Source: an uncultured bacterium | GTDB lineage: Bacteria > Bacillota > Clostridia > Oscillospirales > Oscillospiraceae | Assembly (NCBI GenBank): GCA_946548895.1 | Contig: CAMNQF010000010.1 | Coordinates: 16,439-80,438, forward strand | DNA length: 64,000 nucleotides | Direction of reading: 5' to 3' | Shown here: positions 7,471 to 15,598 of the stretch, one piece after another | How positions within the stretch are numbered: the stretch's first letter is position 1 | Layout: every line of letters begins with the position of its first letter | Made by a program: the position numbers and the translations under genes | Notes under the pieces: model-generated | The model's input: the letters and a program-made list of their open reading frames with translations, nothing else | Databases searched by the model: none | Told to the model about the DNA's origin: nothing

Positions 7471-9789
7471 ATGGACGTCAAACAACGGATGCAGGAGCTG
7501 GCCCAGGCCAAATACGGCCAGGAGCTGTCCCAGTGCGGCGACGGCCAGCTCTACCACGTGCTGCTTCAGCTCGCCCAGGAGCTCTCCCAGACCCGCCCCG
7601 CCCCCGCGGGGGAGCGGAAGCTGTACTATTTCTCCGCGGAATTCCTCATCGGCAAGCTGCTGTCCAACAACCTGCTGGCCCTGGGCGTGTTCGACCAGGT
7701 GTCCCAAGTTCTGGCCGAGTGCGGCAAGACCCTGTCCCGCGTTGAGGAGATGGAGCCGGAGCCCTCCCTGGGCAACGGCGGCCTGGGCCGCCTGGCGGCC
7801 TGCTTCCTGGATTCTATCGCGGCCCTGGGCCTCAACGGCGACGGCGTGGGCCTTAACTACCACTACGGCCTGTTTGAGCAGAAGCTGGAAAATAACAAGC
7901 AGAACGAGCGGCCCAACCCCTGGATTGAGGACGAGAGCTGGCTGATCCCCACCGGCGTGGAGTTTGAAGTGCCCTTCGGCTTTGGCCCGGTGAAGGCAAA
8001 GCTGTTTGATATCGCCGTTCCCGGCGCCCACCGGGACACCGCCAACCGTCTCCACCTCTTTGACGTGGAGAACCCCGCCCCCGCCCCGGAGGGCGGCATC
8101 GACTTCGACAAGACCGACCTGCCCGCACGGCTCACCTCCTTCCTCTACCCCGACGACAGCGACGAGGCGGGGCGGCTGCTCCGGGTGTACCAGCAGTATT
8201 TCATGGTGTCCGCCGGGGCCCAGCTGGTGCTGAAGGAGCTGGAGGAGCGGGGTTTTGACCCCCGTGACATCAGCGGCCACGTGGTGATCCAGATCAACGA
8301 CACCCATCCCTCCATGGTCATCCCGGAGCTGGTCCGCCTGCTGGTGGGCCGGGGGCTGTCCATGGACGAGGCGGTGGCCCAGGTGTCCAAGACCTGCGCC
8401 TACACCAACCACACCATTCTGGCCGAGGCCTTGGAGAAGTGGCCCCTGGGCTTCATTGAGAAGGTGGCCCCCCAGCTGGTGCCCATCCTCCGGGAGCTGG
8501 ACCAGCGTGCCAGGGCGGCCCATCCCGACCCCGCCGTCGGCATCATCCAGACTTGGGAGAGCGCCGGTAAGGACGGCAAAAAGGTGGTCAACGAGACGGT
8601 CCATATGGCCCACCTGGACATTCACTACGGGTATTCTGTCAACGGTGTGGCCGCTTTGCACACCGACATCCTCAAAGGCTCCGAGCTGAAGCACTTCCAC
8701 ACCATCTATCCCGATAAATTCAACAACAAGACCAATGGCGTCACCCTGCGCCGCTGGCTGGAGGTGTGCAATCCCCAGTTGGCCGCCCTGCTGGACGAGT
8801 GCGTGGGCGCGGAGTGGCGGCGTGATCCCGCCCGGCTGAACCGGCTGATGGACTTCTACAACGACGGCGCCGTGCTGGACAAAATGGTTGCCATCAAGGC
8901 GGACAACAAGCGGGCGCTGGCCCAGGAGCTGCGCCGGGCCCAGGGCATTGAGATGGACCCGGACTCCGTGTTCGACATCCAGGTGAAGCGCCTCCACGAG
9001 TACAAGCGCCAGCAGATGAACGCCCTGTACGTCATCCGCAAGTATCTGGACATCAAGGCGGGCAAAATCCCCGAGCGGCCCGTCACCGTCATCTTCGGCG
9101 CCAAGGCCGCCCCCGCCTACGTGATGGCCAAGCACATCATCCACCTGATCCTCTGCCTGCGCCAGCTCATTGAGAACGATCCCCAGGTCAGCCCCTGGCT
9201 GCGGGTGGTGATGGTGGAGGACTACAACGTGTCCTGGGCGGAAAAGCTCATCCCCGCCTGCGACATCTCCGAGCAGATTTCCCTGGCTTCCAAGGAGGCC
9301 AGCGGCACCGGCAACATGAAGTTTACGGCCAACGGGGCGGTCACCCTGGGCACCCGGGACGGGGCCAACGTGGAGATTGCCGACCTGGTGGGGCCGGACA
9401 ACATTTACACCTTCGGCGCGTCCAGCAACTGGGTCATTGAGCTGTACGGGCAGAAGGCCCGGGACCCCAAGATGGGATACCAGTCCGAGATCTACTACCG
9501 GCGGCCGGACGTGAAGCCGCTGGTGGATTTCCTGCTGGACCCGGCGCTCACCCAGTACGGCGACTCCGCCGCGCTGAAGGCGCTGTGGACCGATATCACC
9601 GGCAAGGACTGGTTCATGTCCCTGCTGGACGTGGAGAGCTATATTTCCGCCCGGGACCGGGCCATCCACGACTACGGCGACAAGCCCTTCTGGGCCCGGA
9701 AAATGCTGGTGAACACCGCCCGCTGCGGATTCTTCTCCAGCGACCGCACCATCGCGGAGTATAACCGTGACATCTGGCATCTGAAGTAA
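7471..9789 (+). CDS. glgP: Glycogen/alpha-glucan phosphorylase
   Basis: The protein has 772 residues, slightly short for family GT35. It releases glucose-1-phosphate from alpha-1,4-glucans with pyridoxal phosphate. Visible signatures are the N-terminal EPSLGNGGLGRLAACFLDS region, INDTHPSMVIPELVR, RLHEYKRQQMNAL, and the PLP lysine motif EASGTGNMKFTANGA near residue 610. The ATG at 7471 sits 9 bases after AAAGGAG; a GTG two codons earlier is less likely. It is monocistronic with a promoter, a cre site and a downstream hairpin, so carbon-source repression of glycogen breakdown is inferred. Confidence 0.96.
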   Translation: MDVKQRMQELAQAKYGQELSQCGDGQLYHVLLQLAQELSQTRPAPAGERKLYYFSAEFLIGKLLSNNLLALGVFDQVSQVLAECGKTLSRVEEMEPEPSLGNGGLGRLAACFLDSIAALGLNGDGVGLNYHYGLFEQKLENNKQNERPNPWIEDESWLIPTGVEFEVPFGFGPVKAKLFDIAVPGAHRDTANRLHLFDVENPAPAPEGGIDFDKTDLPARLTSFLYPDDSDEAGRLLRVYQQYFMVSAGAQLVLKELEERGFDPRDISGHVVIQINDTHPSMVIPELVRLLVGRGLSMDEAVAQVSKTCAYTNHTILAEALEKWPLGFIEKVAPQLVPILRELDQRARAAHPDPAVGIIQTWESAGKDGKKVVNETVHMAHLDIHYGYSVNGVAALHTDILKGSELKHFHTIYPDKFNNKTNGVTLRRWLEVCNPQLAALLDECVGAEWRRDPARLNRLMDFYNDGAVLDKMVAIKADNKRALAQELRRAQGIEMDPDSVFDIQVKRLHEYKRQQMNALYVIRKYLDIKAGKIPERPVTVIFGAKAAPAYVMAKHIIHLILCLRQLIENDPQVSPWLRVVMVEDYNVSWAEKLIPACDISEQISLASKEASGTGNMKFTANGAVTLGTRDGANVEIADLVGPDNIYTFGASSNWVIELYGQKARDPKMGYQSEIYYRRPDVKPLVDFLLDPALTQYGDSAALKALWTDITGKDWFMSLLDVESYISARDRAIHDYGDKPFWARKMLVNTARCGFFSSDRTIAEYNRDIWHLK

Positions 9790-9797
9790 TGGCAAAC

Positions 9798-9827
9798 AGC
9801 GCCCCCGCCCTTTCGGGCGGGGGCGCT
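9798..9827. terminator. Hairpin after glgP
   Basis: A 13-bp perfect stem (AGCGCCCCCGCCC / GGGCGGGGGCGCT) with a TTTC loop. No U-tract follows, but the stem is very strong and sits 9 bases after the stop. Confidence 0.6.
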
Positions 9828-9880
9828 CCGCGTTCATGCGCCGCTGGCACGTCTGGCGCGTGAAATAAAGAAATCTTAAA

Positions 9881-9909
9881 TTGCGCGCCGCCCGTCTAAG
9901 GTGTATACT
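9881..9909 (+). promoter_or_regulatory. Promoter of the AIM24 gene
   Basis: TTGCGC (9881-9886), 17 bases, TATACT (9904-9909), 50 bases before the ATG at 9960. Confidence 0.75.
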
Positions 9910-9959
9910 GCTCTGAGAGGGGGCGCTTGATCCCCCAAAAAAGAGCAGGAGGGAACCCT

Positions 9960-10634
9960 ATGCGTTACAATATTACCGGTGAGCCCATGCCCGTGGTGAT
10001 CTGCGATGTGGAGGCTGGCGAATCCATGATTACGGAAAAGGGGTCCATGGTTTGGATGTCCCCCAACATGGATATGCAGACCAGTGCCGGTGGAATCGGC
10101 CGGGCTTTTGGCCGGATGTTCTCCGGCGAGTCCATGTTCCAGAACATTTACACCGCCAAAGGCGGCCCCGGCATGATCGCCTTTGCGTCCAGTTTCCCCG
10201 GTTCCATCCGGGCGGTGGATATCACCCCGAACCGGCCCATCGTGGTGCAGAAGTCTGGCTTCCTGGCCTCCGAGGCGGGAGTGGAGCTGTCGGTATTCTT
10301 CCAGAAGAAGGCGGCGGCGGGCTTCTTTGGCGGCGAGGGCTTCATTTTGCAGCGCCTCAGCGGCCAGGGCACCGCGTTTTTGGAGATTGACGGCTCCGCC
10401 GTGGAGTATGACCTCCAGCCGGGCCAGCAGATCGTGGTGGACACCGGCAACCTGGCTATGCTGGACGCCACCTGCACCGTGGATGTGCGTTCGGTGAAGG
10501 GGGTTAAAAATGTGCTGTTCGGCGGCGAGGGGCTGTTTAACACCGTGGTAACAGGTCCGGGCCGGGTGGTGCTCCAGACCATGCCCATCAGCAACTTCGC
10601 CATGTCCATCGCGTCCATCATGCCGTCCAATTAA
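9960..10634 (+). CDS. AIM24/TIGR00266 family protein
   Basis: The protein has 224 residues of the AIM24 beta-rich family, with MRYNITGEPMPVVICDVEAGE at the start (shown here in two overlapping pieces of the motif region 1-21) and glycine-rich strands such as FFGGEGFILQRLSGQGTAFLE. Bacterial members are cytosolic trimers of unknown function; the name comes from a yeast mitochondrial protein. The ATG at 9960 is preceded by AGGAGGG, so the longer upstream frame is rejected. Its last 22 coding bases are repeated 74 bp downstream. Confidence 0.88.
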   Translation: MRYNITGEPMPVVICDVEAGESMITEKGSMVWMSPNMDMQTSAGGIGRAFGRMFSGESMFQNIYTAKGGPGMIAFASSFPGSIRAVDITPNRPIVVQKSGFLASEAGVELSVFFQKKAAAGFFGGEGFILQRLSGQGTAFLEIDGSAVEYDLQPGQQIVVDTGNLAMLDATCTVDVRSVKGVKNVLFGGEGLFNTVVTGPGRVVLQTMPISNFAMSIASIMPSN

Positions 10635-10742
10635 GAAAGTCCCCCGCCGCGGACGCGGCGGGGGGAAAATTCGGCGTGTGCGGCGCGTCCATCATGCCGT
10701 CCAATTGAGAACCCCCCCGCCGCGTCCGCGGCGGGGGGTTTT
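10611..10742. repeat. Duplicated gene end with two strong terminator hairpins
   Basis: A 22-base segment covering the end of the AIM24 gene (10611-10632) recurs at 10685-10706. Each copy is followed by a GC-rich hairpin: one with CCCCCGCCGC/GCGGCGGGGG (10640-10665) and one with CCCCCCGCCGCG/CGCGGCGGGGGG (about 10711-10739) followed by TTTT. The second hairpin also faces the convergent peptidase gene, so it can serve both. Confidence 0.8.
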
Positions 10743-10747
10743 GCCGT

Positions 10748-11812
10748 TCAGAGGATGATGAGCTGCTTGGGGGAGTGGGTGATGTCGATGCAGCCGCCCT
10801 CGGTGAGCATGACCACATCCTCAATGCGTACGCCGAACTTCCCGGGCAGGTAGATGCCCGGCTCGGCGGACAGCAGCGCCCCGGCGGGGATGGGCTTTTC
10901 GTTTCGGGTGTGGAAGCCGGGGTTTTCGTGGATCTCAATGCCCAGGGAGTGGCCGAAGCCGTGGCCGAAATACTCGCCATAGCCCGCGTCCTCAATGACC
11001 TTGGCGCCGGCCTCATGGACCTCCTTGCCGGTGACGCCCGCTTTTGCCACGGCGATGCCCGCCAGCTGGGCCTTGAGGACGGTGTTGTAGACGAACTCCA
11101 TCTCCTCGGTGGGTTTGCCCACCGCCACGGTGCGGGTCATGTCGGAGCAGTAGCCCCCCACCTTGCACCCGAAGTCCATGGTGACGAACTGGCCCTTCTG
11201 GATCACGTCCGGGCCGGGGACGGCGTGGGGCTTGGAGCCGTTGGCCCCGCAGGCCACGATGGGGTCGAAGGAGTTGCGCTCCGCGCCCTTCCGGGCCATG
11301 ATGTAGGTGAGCCGGGCGGCCACCTCCTGCTCGGTGAGGCCGGGCTTCAGGAAGTTCAGAATCTCCAGCAGGGCCTCGTCGGTGATGCGCTGGGCCTCTT
11401 TCATGGCGGCCAGCTCGTCGGCGTCCTTCACCTGGCGCAGCTCGGTGAGCAGCTCGGAGGCGGGGACAAACTCGGCGTCCACTTCTTTGGTCCAGGCGGT
11501 GTGGCTGGCCACGGACATATATTGCTCCTCAAAGCCCAGCTTGGACACGCTGTTGTCCTTCACCAGCTGGGCCACGGTCTTTTGATAGCCCAGGCCCTTG
11601 GGAGGCAGGGACACATCCGCACCGGGGATGAGCTGCTGGGCGGCTTCAATGTACCGGGAGTCGGTGTAGTACCAGGTCTTGCCCGGGGTGATGAGGGCCA
11701 CGCCCTCCCCGTGGAAGCCCACGGCGTAGAACTCGCCGGGTTCGCTGGTGATGAGCATGGCGTCCAGGCCCTGGTCCTTCAGCTTCGCGGCAATTTTTTC
11801 AAAATGGGTCAT
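10748..11812 (-). CDS. Xaa-Pro aminopeptidase-like M24 family metallopeptidase
   Basis: The protein has 354 residues: an N-terminal creatinase-like domain (1-125) and a C-terminal pita-bread catalytic domain. The metal-binding signatures are DFGCKVGGYCSDMTRT (about 215-230), the GHGFGHSLGIEIHE histidines, and the SAEPGIYLPG and GVRIED acidic residues. It removes N-terminal residues next to proline from peptides in the cytosol. The ATG at 11812 is 9 bases after AGGAG; the ATG three codons earlier touches the ribosome site. Possible alternatives within M24 are prolidase-like enzymes. Confidence 0.92.
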   Translation of the reverse strand: MTHFEKIAAKLKDQGLDAMLITSEPGEFYAVGFHGEGVALITPGKTWYYTDSRYIEAAQQLIPGADVSLPPKGLGYQKTVAQLVKDNSVSKLGFEEQYMSVASHTAWTKEVDAEFVPASELLTELRQVKDADELAAMKEAQRITDEALLEILNFLKPGLTEQEVAARLTYIMARKGAERNSFDPIVACGANGSKPHAVPGPDVIQKGQFVTMDFGCKVGGYCSDMTRTVAVGKPTEEMEFVYNTVLKAQLAGIAVAKAGVTGKEVHEAGAKVIEDAGYGEYFGHGFGHSLGIEIHENPGFHTRNEKPIPAGALLSAEPGIYLPGKFGVRIEDVVMLTEGGCIDITHSPKQLIIL

Positions 11813-11847
11813 CAAAACCATCTCCTATATAAATTGTAATGGGTATG

Positions 11848-12093
11848 TCAGTTCATTTGGGTGCTCAGATAGGTGACAACGGCCATGAGGATAATGAGCC
11901 CGCCCACCAGCCGGGCCGCCCACAGCGCCGATTTGGGCGGCTCCTTGCCGGGATAGTCCCGTCCGCCCCGGCCCCAGCGCAGGAACGCCTGGGGGTTGAT
12001 GAGGATGAACAGCCCCGCGACCACCAGCAGCGCGGCCAGGGCGATGTACATCTTGGACGACACCTGGATGCCGTACAGCGCGAGCTTCAGCAT
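11848..12093 (-). CDS. Small two-helix membrane protein
   Basis: The protein has 81 residues with two membrane helices (MYIALAALLVVAGLFILI and LVGGLIILMAVVTYL) separated by a basic loop, resembling DUF6199-type proteins. No function is known. The ATG at 12093 lies 7 bases inside the end of the upstream TIM-barrel gene and has GGAGGG ahead, so it is the third gene of the YqeG operon. Confidence 0.75.
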   Translation of the reverse strand: MLKLALYGIQVSSKMYIALAALLVVAGLFILINPQAFLRWGRGGRDYPGKEPPKSALWAARLVGGLIILMAVVTYLSTQMN

Positions 12094-12956
12094 AAGCTCC
12101 CTCCTTGTCCCTCGAATTCCCGGTAGATTTTTTTCATGAGCAGCGCGTCCTCCGCCTGGGTGCCCGCCGATTCGCAGATAAAGGTGGGGCTCCAGCCCCG
12201 GCGGGCCACGGCGGCGGCCAAGGGGGCCCAGTCCGGGCCATACCCCCCGTCGTCGGCAAAGGTGCGGTGGCACTTTTCACCCCCGTTTGGGGTGAACTCA
12301 ATGTGGGAAAAGTGGCTGTGGAACCGGGAAGCCCGGTCCCGGCCCAGGACCTCCTCCATGCGGTCCAGCATCCGTTCCATGGCTTCCGCGCCGTCGTCCG
12401 CGCCCAGGGAGCGGGCGTACAGGTGGCCGAAGTCCACGCAGGGGATGAGCCGCTGGTCCAGAGTGCACAGCTCCAGCACCTCGTCCAGGTCCCCCAGCTG
12501 GTTGATCTTGCCCATGGTCTCCGGGCACAGGGCGATGGAGCCGAAGCCCGCCCCGTCGCAGGCGGCCATGACCTCCCGCAGGGAGCGCAGCGCGGTATCC
12601 AGCGCCTCCCGGCGGGTGCGCTTCATCAGCGCCCCGGAGTGGATTACCACCCGCTCCGCCCCCATCCAGCCCGCCACCAGGCACGCCCCGGTGATATAGC
12701 CGGTGGTCTTTTGCAGGGCCTCGGGGTCCGGGTTGGCCAGGTTGATGAAGTAGGGGGCGTGGAGGGACAGGGTAATGCCGTGCTCGGCGGCCGCCGCGCC
12801 CACCTTCCGGGCGGTGGCCTCCCCCACGTGGACCCCCTTGCCGCACTGGTACTCATAGCAGTCCAGGCCGATCTCCCGCAGCCAGCGGGGGGCGTCCGCC
12901 GAGGACTTGTAGGGGAAATTTTCCGCGTTGCCCGCGGGACCGAACCGGGCGCTCAC
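12087..12956 (-). CDS. Endonuclease IV/sugar-epimerase-like TIM-barrel protein
   Basis: The protein has 289 residues with the AP-endonuclease-2 fold: LSLHAPYFINLANPD, ERVVIHSGAL, CPETMGK, CVDFGHLYARS, FHSHFSHIEF and FICESAG supply the His/Glu/Asp residues that bind the metal cluster in this superfamily. True Nfo enzymes cut abasic sites in DNA; paralogues with the same fold act on sugars, so the substrate is open. It starts with GTG at 12956, overlapping the YqeG stop by 4 bases (GTGA), and overlaps the next gene by 7 bases. Confidence 0.8.
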   Translation of the reverse strand: MSARFGPAGNAENFPYKSSADAPRWLREIGLDCYEYQCGKGVHVGEATARKVGAAAAEHGITLSLHAPYFINLANPDPEALQKTTGYITGACLVAGWMGAERVVIHSGALMKRTRREALDTALRSLREVMAACDGAGFGSIALCPETMGKINQLGDLDEVLELCTLDQRLIPCVDFGHLYARSLGADDGAEAMERMLDRMEEVLGRDRASRFHSHFSHIEFTPNGGEKCHRTFADDGGYGPDWAPLAAAVARRGWSPTFICESAGTQAEDALLMKKIYREFEGQGGSLC

Positions 12957-13456
12957 AGCCTCTCCCCCTTTCCCGACAGCAGCCGGAAGGGGACCTCCGC
13001 GGCGTACCGCAGATACCGCCCCGGATTGCCCGCCAGCCGGATGGGCTCCACCAGAATGGCGCTGACCCCCGCCAGGTTGCCCCCCAGCACATCGGTGAAC
13101 ACCTGGTCGCCCACAATGGCGGTCTGCTCCTTTGTCACGCCCATCCGCTCCATGGCCTTGTAAAAGGAGGGCGTTTTCGGCTTGCCCGCGTGGCCGGTGT
13201 AGGGCACGCCCAGGGCTTCGGAGAAGATCTGGGGGCGGCTCTGGTGCCGGTTGTTGGACAGCACGAACAGCGTCACCCCATGGGCGCTGAGGTCGTCCCG
13301 CCACGCCTTCAGCTTTTCGTCCGGCCGGGGGACCCCGTAGGGGACCAGGGTGTTGTCCAGGTCGGCCAGCAGCAGCTTGAAGCCCCGGCGCTCCAGGGCG
13401 GCGCCGGTGATCTCATAAATGTCATGGGCCCTGAAGCGGGCCCGGAACCACGCCAT
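12953..13456 (-). CDS. YqeG family HAD IIIA-type phosphatase
   Basis: The protein has 167 residues, normal for YqeG. HAD motif I is LLADLDNTLVPYG (DxDxT, about residues 29-35). Motif II is VLSNN, and motif III/IV is KPKTPSFYKAM followed by VGDQVFTDVLGGNLAG. In Firmicutes yqeG often neighbours ribosome-associated genes; in some lineages it acts as a phosphatidylglycerophosphatase-like enzyme, but that is not shown here. The ATG at 13456 follows AGAAGGTGG. It is the first gene of a three-gene overlapping operon. Confidence 0.9.
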   Translation of the reverse strand: MAWFRARFRAHDIYEITGAALERRGFKLLLADLDNTLVPYGVPRPDEKLKAWRDDLSAHGVTLFVLSNNRHQSRPQIFSEALGVPYTGHAGKPKTPSFYKAMERMGVTKEQTAIVGDQVFTDVLGGNLAGVSAILVEPIRLAGNPGRYLRYAAEVPFRLLSGKGERL

Positions 13457-13555
13457 AGTCCACCTTCTATTCCGCCCGGGACGGGCATAGGATAGTGATA
13501 AGCACAGGGTGTATCTTATCACAATTTTATGCCTTCCACAAGGGGGAACATCCAA

Positions 13556-14326
13556 ATGAAAGAGCTGCTGCTTGCCCTGCCCGCCGGGCGGGACACCCGG
13601 GGGCGGGCCTTTGGGCTCACCCCCGCCCACATGGCCTACCGCATCGGGCCCGGGCCCAGGCTGCTGGGCATCCGCCTGTCCCAGGGCCTGCGGGGCGGGC
13701 TGATGCAGGTGGACTGCGCGGGCTTCGACGGGGCGGGGAACCCGGTGGACTGCTGCCGCCAGATGCTGGGGGAGTGCCGCCGCCGGTCCTTTCGGGGTAT
13801 CGTATGCGATTTCGAGGGGCCGCCCGCGGGCTGCCTGCCCAAGCTGGTGGAGATCCTGGACCGCAATTGCGCCGCCCAGGGCTGGACGCTCTACGTGCCG
13901 GAGGGGTACGCGGACCACGCCCCCCGGGCCCGGGTGCTGGTCCCCTCGGCGCTGACTCACGGCTCCCTGGAGCGGCGGCTGCGGGACGCGGCGGGGCGGT
14001 ACGGGCAGGGGCGGGCGGCGCTGGCGGTGGAGTGGGTGCGGGAGGACCTGCCCCTCCCCGCCCAGGGCCGGGGGGAGCCCGTCTCCCAGGAGGCGCTGGA
14101 GGAGATGCTCCGCCGGCTGGAGCCTGCCGTGTTTTTCGACCGGGGGCTGTGCGCCCACTATTTCACGTACATGAAGGGCCCCCAGGCCCACTTTGTGCTG
14201 TTCGACAGCCCCCGTTCCATCCGGGAGAAGCTGGACCGGGCCAAGGCGCTGGGCCTGGCCGCCGCCCTGCTGCCCCAGCCGGAGGTGGAGGACCATCTGG
14301 AGGAGATTTTCGGCACGGAAGCGTAA
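13556..14326 (+). CDS. Uncharacterised GH18-like TIM-barrel protein
   Basis: The protein has 256 residues, no signal peptide and no membrane segment. RGIVCDFEGP (about 79-88) resembles the beta-4 strand of family 18 hydrolases, where DxxDxDxE carries the catalytic acid; here DFE is kept but the first aspartates are not. Later strands (ALAVEWVRED, AVFFDRGLCAHYFTYM, AALLPQPEVED) fit a barrel. A degenerate, cytosolic GH18-fold protein is the best guess; activity is doubtful. The ATG at 13556 is 8 bases after AGGGGGA. A perfect terminator follows. Confidence 0.55.
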   Translation: MKELLLALPAGRDTRGRAFGLTPAHMAYRIGPGPRLLGIRLSQGLRGGLMQVDCAGFDGAGNPVDCCRQMLGECRRRSFRGIVCDFEGPPAGCLPKLVEILDRNCAAQGWTLYVPEGYADHAPRARVLVPSALTHGSLERRLRDAAGRYGQGRAALAVEWVREDLPLPAQGRGEPVSQEALEEMLRRLEPAVFFDRGLCAHYFTYMKGPQAHFVLFDSPRSIREKLDRAKALGLAAALLPQPEVEDHLEEIFGTEA

Positions 14327-14365
14327 GCAAAGTCCGGCCCCGCGTCAGCGGGGCCGGACTTTGCT
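14326..14365. terminator. Bidirectional intrinsic terminator
   Basis: An 18-bp perfect inverted repeat beginning AGCAAAGTCCGG, with a GTCA loop, lies between the convergent genes ending at 14326 and 14366. Its ends are A/T-rich, so it serves both strands. Confidence 0.85.
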
Positions 14366-14812
14366 TCATGCTTCGCCGGTACGGTGGGTAAACTGCTCCA
14401 CATACAGCCGCTTATAAAAGTCAATCAGCTGCTGGTTGGTGGTCTCCCGGCAGCGGACGATGTCTCCCAGGGCCTCCGCCTTGGCCTGACCCATGAGGTT
14501 CCCCGGTGAGCCCGCCTCGCCGCTGTCCCCCAGGCCCATCCCGGCAAGCTGCTGGATAGTCTCGTGGAGATAAGCGGTGTCACTCTGAATGGCGGCGATC
14601 TGCTGGAGCAGCCAGCTCAGGTCTACTTGATTCTCGTTCATGGTTGTGTCCTCCAAACTTGTATCTGGCGGGCACGCAAGGCATATCGTATCCTCCGAGA
14701 TGAAGCGTGCCCTGCCGTGTTTCACAAGACCTCTGGCCCGTTTGGGCCAGGTCGCTTCGTATACGCTGCCCCGTTCGTCTACCACATGAATGTTTTTTTC
14801 GATGGGTGTCAT
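14366..14812 (-). CDS. Conserved hypothetical protein with YEAT-PKRARGLVK-GRARF motif
   Basis: The protein has 148 residues. The N-terminal 45 residues (ERGSVYEATWPKRARGLVK, HGRARFISEDTICLACPP) form a basic motif I recall from hypothetical proteins of gut Clostridia. The rest is helical and acidic with a glycine-rich break (GMGLGDSGEAGSPGNLMG). No catalytic motif is visible; a small nucleic-acid-binding module is only a guess. The ATG at 14812 directly abuts AGGGGG, an unusually short spacing. Transcription comes from the divergent promoter shared with niaR. Confidence 0.65.
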   Translation of the reverse strand: MTPIEKNIHVVDERGSVYEATWPKRARGLVKHGRARFISEDTICLACPPDTSLEDTTMNENQVDLSWLLQQIAAIQSDTAYLHETIQQLAGMGLGDSGEAGSPGNLMGQAKAEALGDIVRCRETTNQQLIDFYKRLYVEQFTHRTGEA

Positions 14813-14885
14813 CCCCCTGTTGTTAAGATTCGCGGGTGTTTGGACGCCGTTTTTTTGTGATGGGTGCCCGCCCCTGTCCAGGCTC

Positions 14886-14937
14886 AGTGTACCACCCGGC
14901 CGGGTGTCTTGTCAAGGCCGCCGCCCTGTGCTATACT
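14886..14937. promoter_or_regulatory. Divergent promoters with overlapping -35 boxes (niaR and hypothetical gene)
   Basis: Plus strand: TTGTCA (14909-14914), 17 bases, TATACT (14932-14937) for niaR. Minus strand: TTGACA (14915-14910), 18 bases, TACACT (14891-14886) with an extended TG. The two -35 hexamers occupy the same bases. TGTCTTGTCA over this point is one base from the TGTCTTGACA-type half-sites associated with NiaR, so autoregulation is possible. Confidence 0.7.
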
Positions 14938-14968
14938 GTCCCCAAACAGACAAAGGAGGGCCGCCCAT

Positions 14969-15478
14969 ATGAACGCAGCGGAACGCCGGGGGCGCATTTT
15001 AGACTATCTGAGAGCCGCCGAGGGCCCTCTGTCCGCCACGGCCCTGGCACAGAAGCTGTCGGTGAGCCGGCAGATCATCGTGGGGGACGTGGCCCTGCTC
15101 CGAGCGGCGGGGGAAGCCGTCTCCGCCACGCCCAGGGGCTACGTGCTGGACGCCCCCCGGCCGGGGATGGTGGCCACCGTGGCCTGCGCCCACAGCGGGG
15201 CGGACATGGAGCGGGAGCTGACCCTGATGGTGGACCAGGGCTGCACGGTGGAGAATGTCATTGTGGAGCATCCTGTGTACGGCCAGCTCACCGGGCCGCT
15301 GGAGCTGTCCTCCCGGTACGACGTGTCGGAATTTATCCGCAGGGTGAAGGAGTGCGAGGCCCAGCCCCTGTCCGCCCTGACAGATGGGGTGCATCTGCAC
15401 ACCCTGCGCTGCCCGGACGAGGGGGCCCTGGAGCGGGTGCGGGCGGCGCTGGATGGGGCGGGATTTCTGGTGAAATAG
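14969..15478 (+). CDS. niaR: NiaR niacin-responsive transcriptional repressor
   Basis: The protein has 169 residues: an N-terminal HTH_11 winged helix (about 5-58, with LSATALAQKLSVSRQIIVGD) and a C-terminal 3H domain. The metal-binding histidines of 3H proteins are visible as H75 (VACAHSG), H101 (EHPVYG) and H142/H144 (DGVHLHTL). Family members repress NAD synthesis and niacin uptake genes when nicotinic acid is bound. The ATG at 14969 has AAAGGAGGG upstream. The next gene has a 38-bp palindrome at its promoter, which is the obvious target. Confidence 0.92.
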   Translation: MNAAERRGRILDYLRAAEGPLSATALAQKLSVSRQIIVGDVALLRAAGEAVSATPRGYVLDAPRPGMVATVACAHSGADMERELTLMVDQGCTVENVIVEHPVYGQLTGPLELSSRYDVSEFIRRVKECEAQPLSALTDGVHLHTLRCPDEGALERVRAALDGAGFLVK

Positions 15479-15509
15479 GTCAGCCCCCGGATTTTGGGCA
15501 AAAAGACGG

Positions 15510-15574
15510 TTGACATTTCTCCCCTGTCCCGGTATGATAGTCCGCACAGGTGTCATGACACCTGTGCGGACTAT
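15510..15574 (+). promoter_or_regulatory. Promoter with 38-bp perfect palindrome, probable NiaR operator
   Basis: TTGACA (15510-15515), 17 bases and TATGAT (15533-15538) form a consensus promoter. Bases 15537-15574 are a perfect inverted repeat with no loop, centred on 15555/15556, with core ACAGGTGTCATGACACCTGT. It starts inside the -10 and covers the transcription start. The TGTC/GACA core matches the type of site used by NiaR. Confidence 0.85.
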
Positions 15575-15598
15575 TTGATTGAGAGTTGAGGGATCAAT

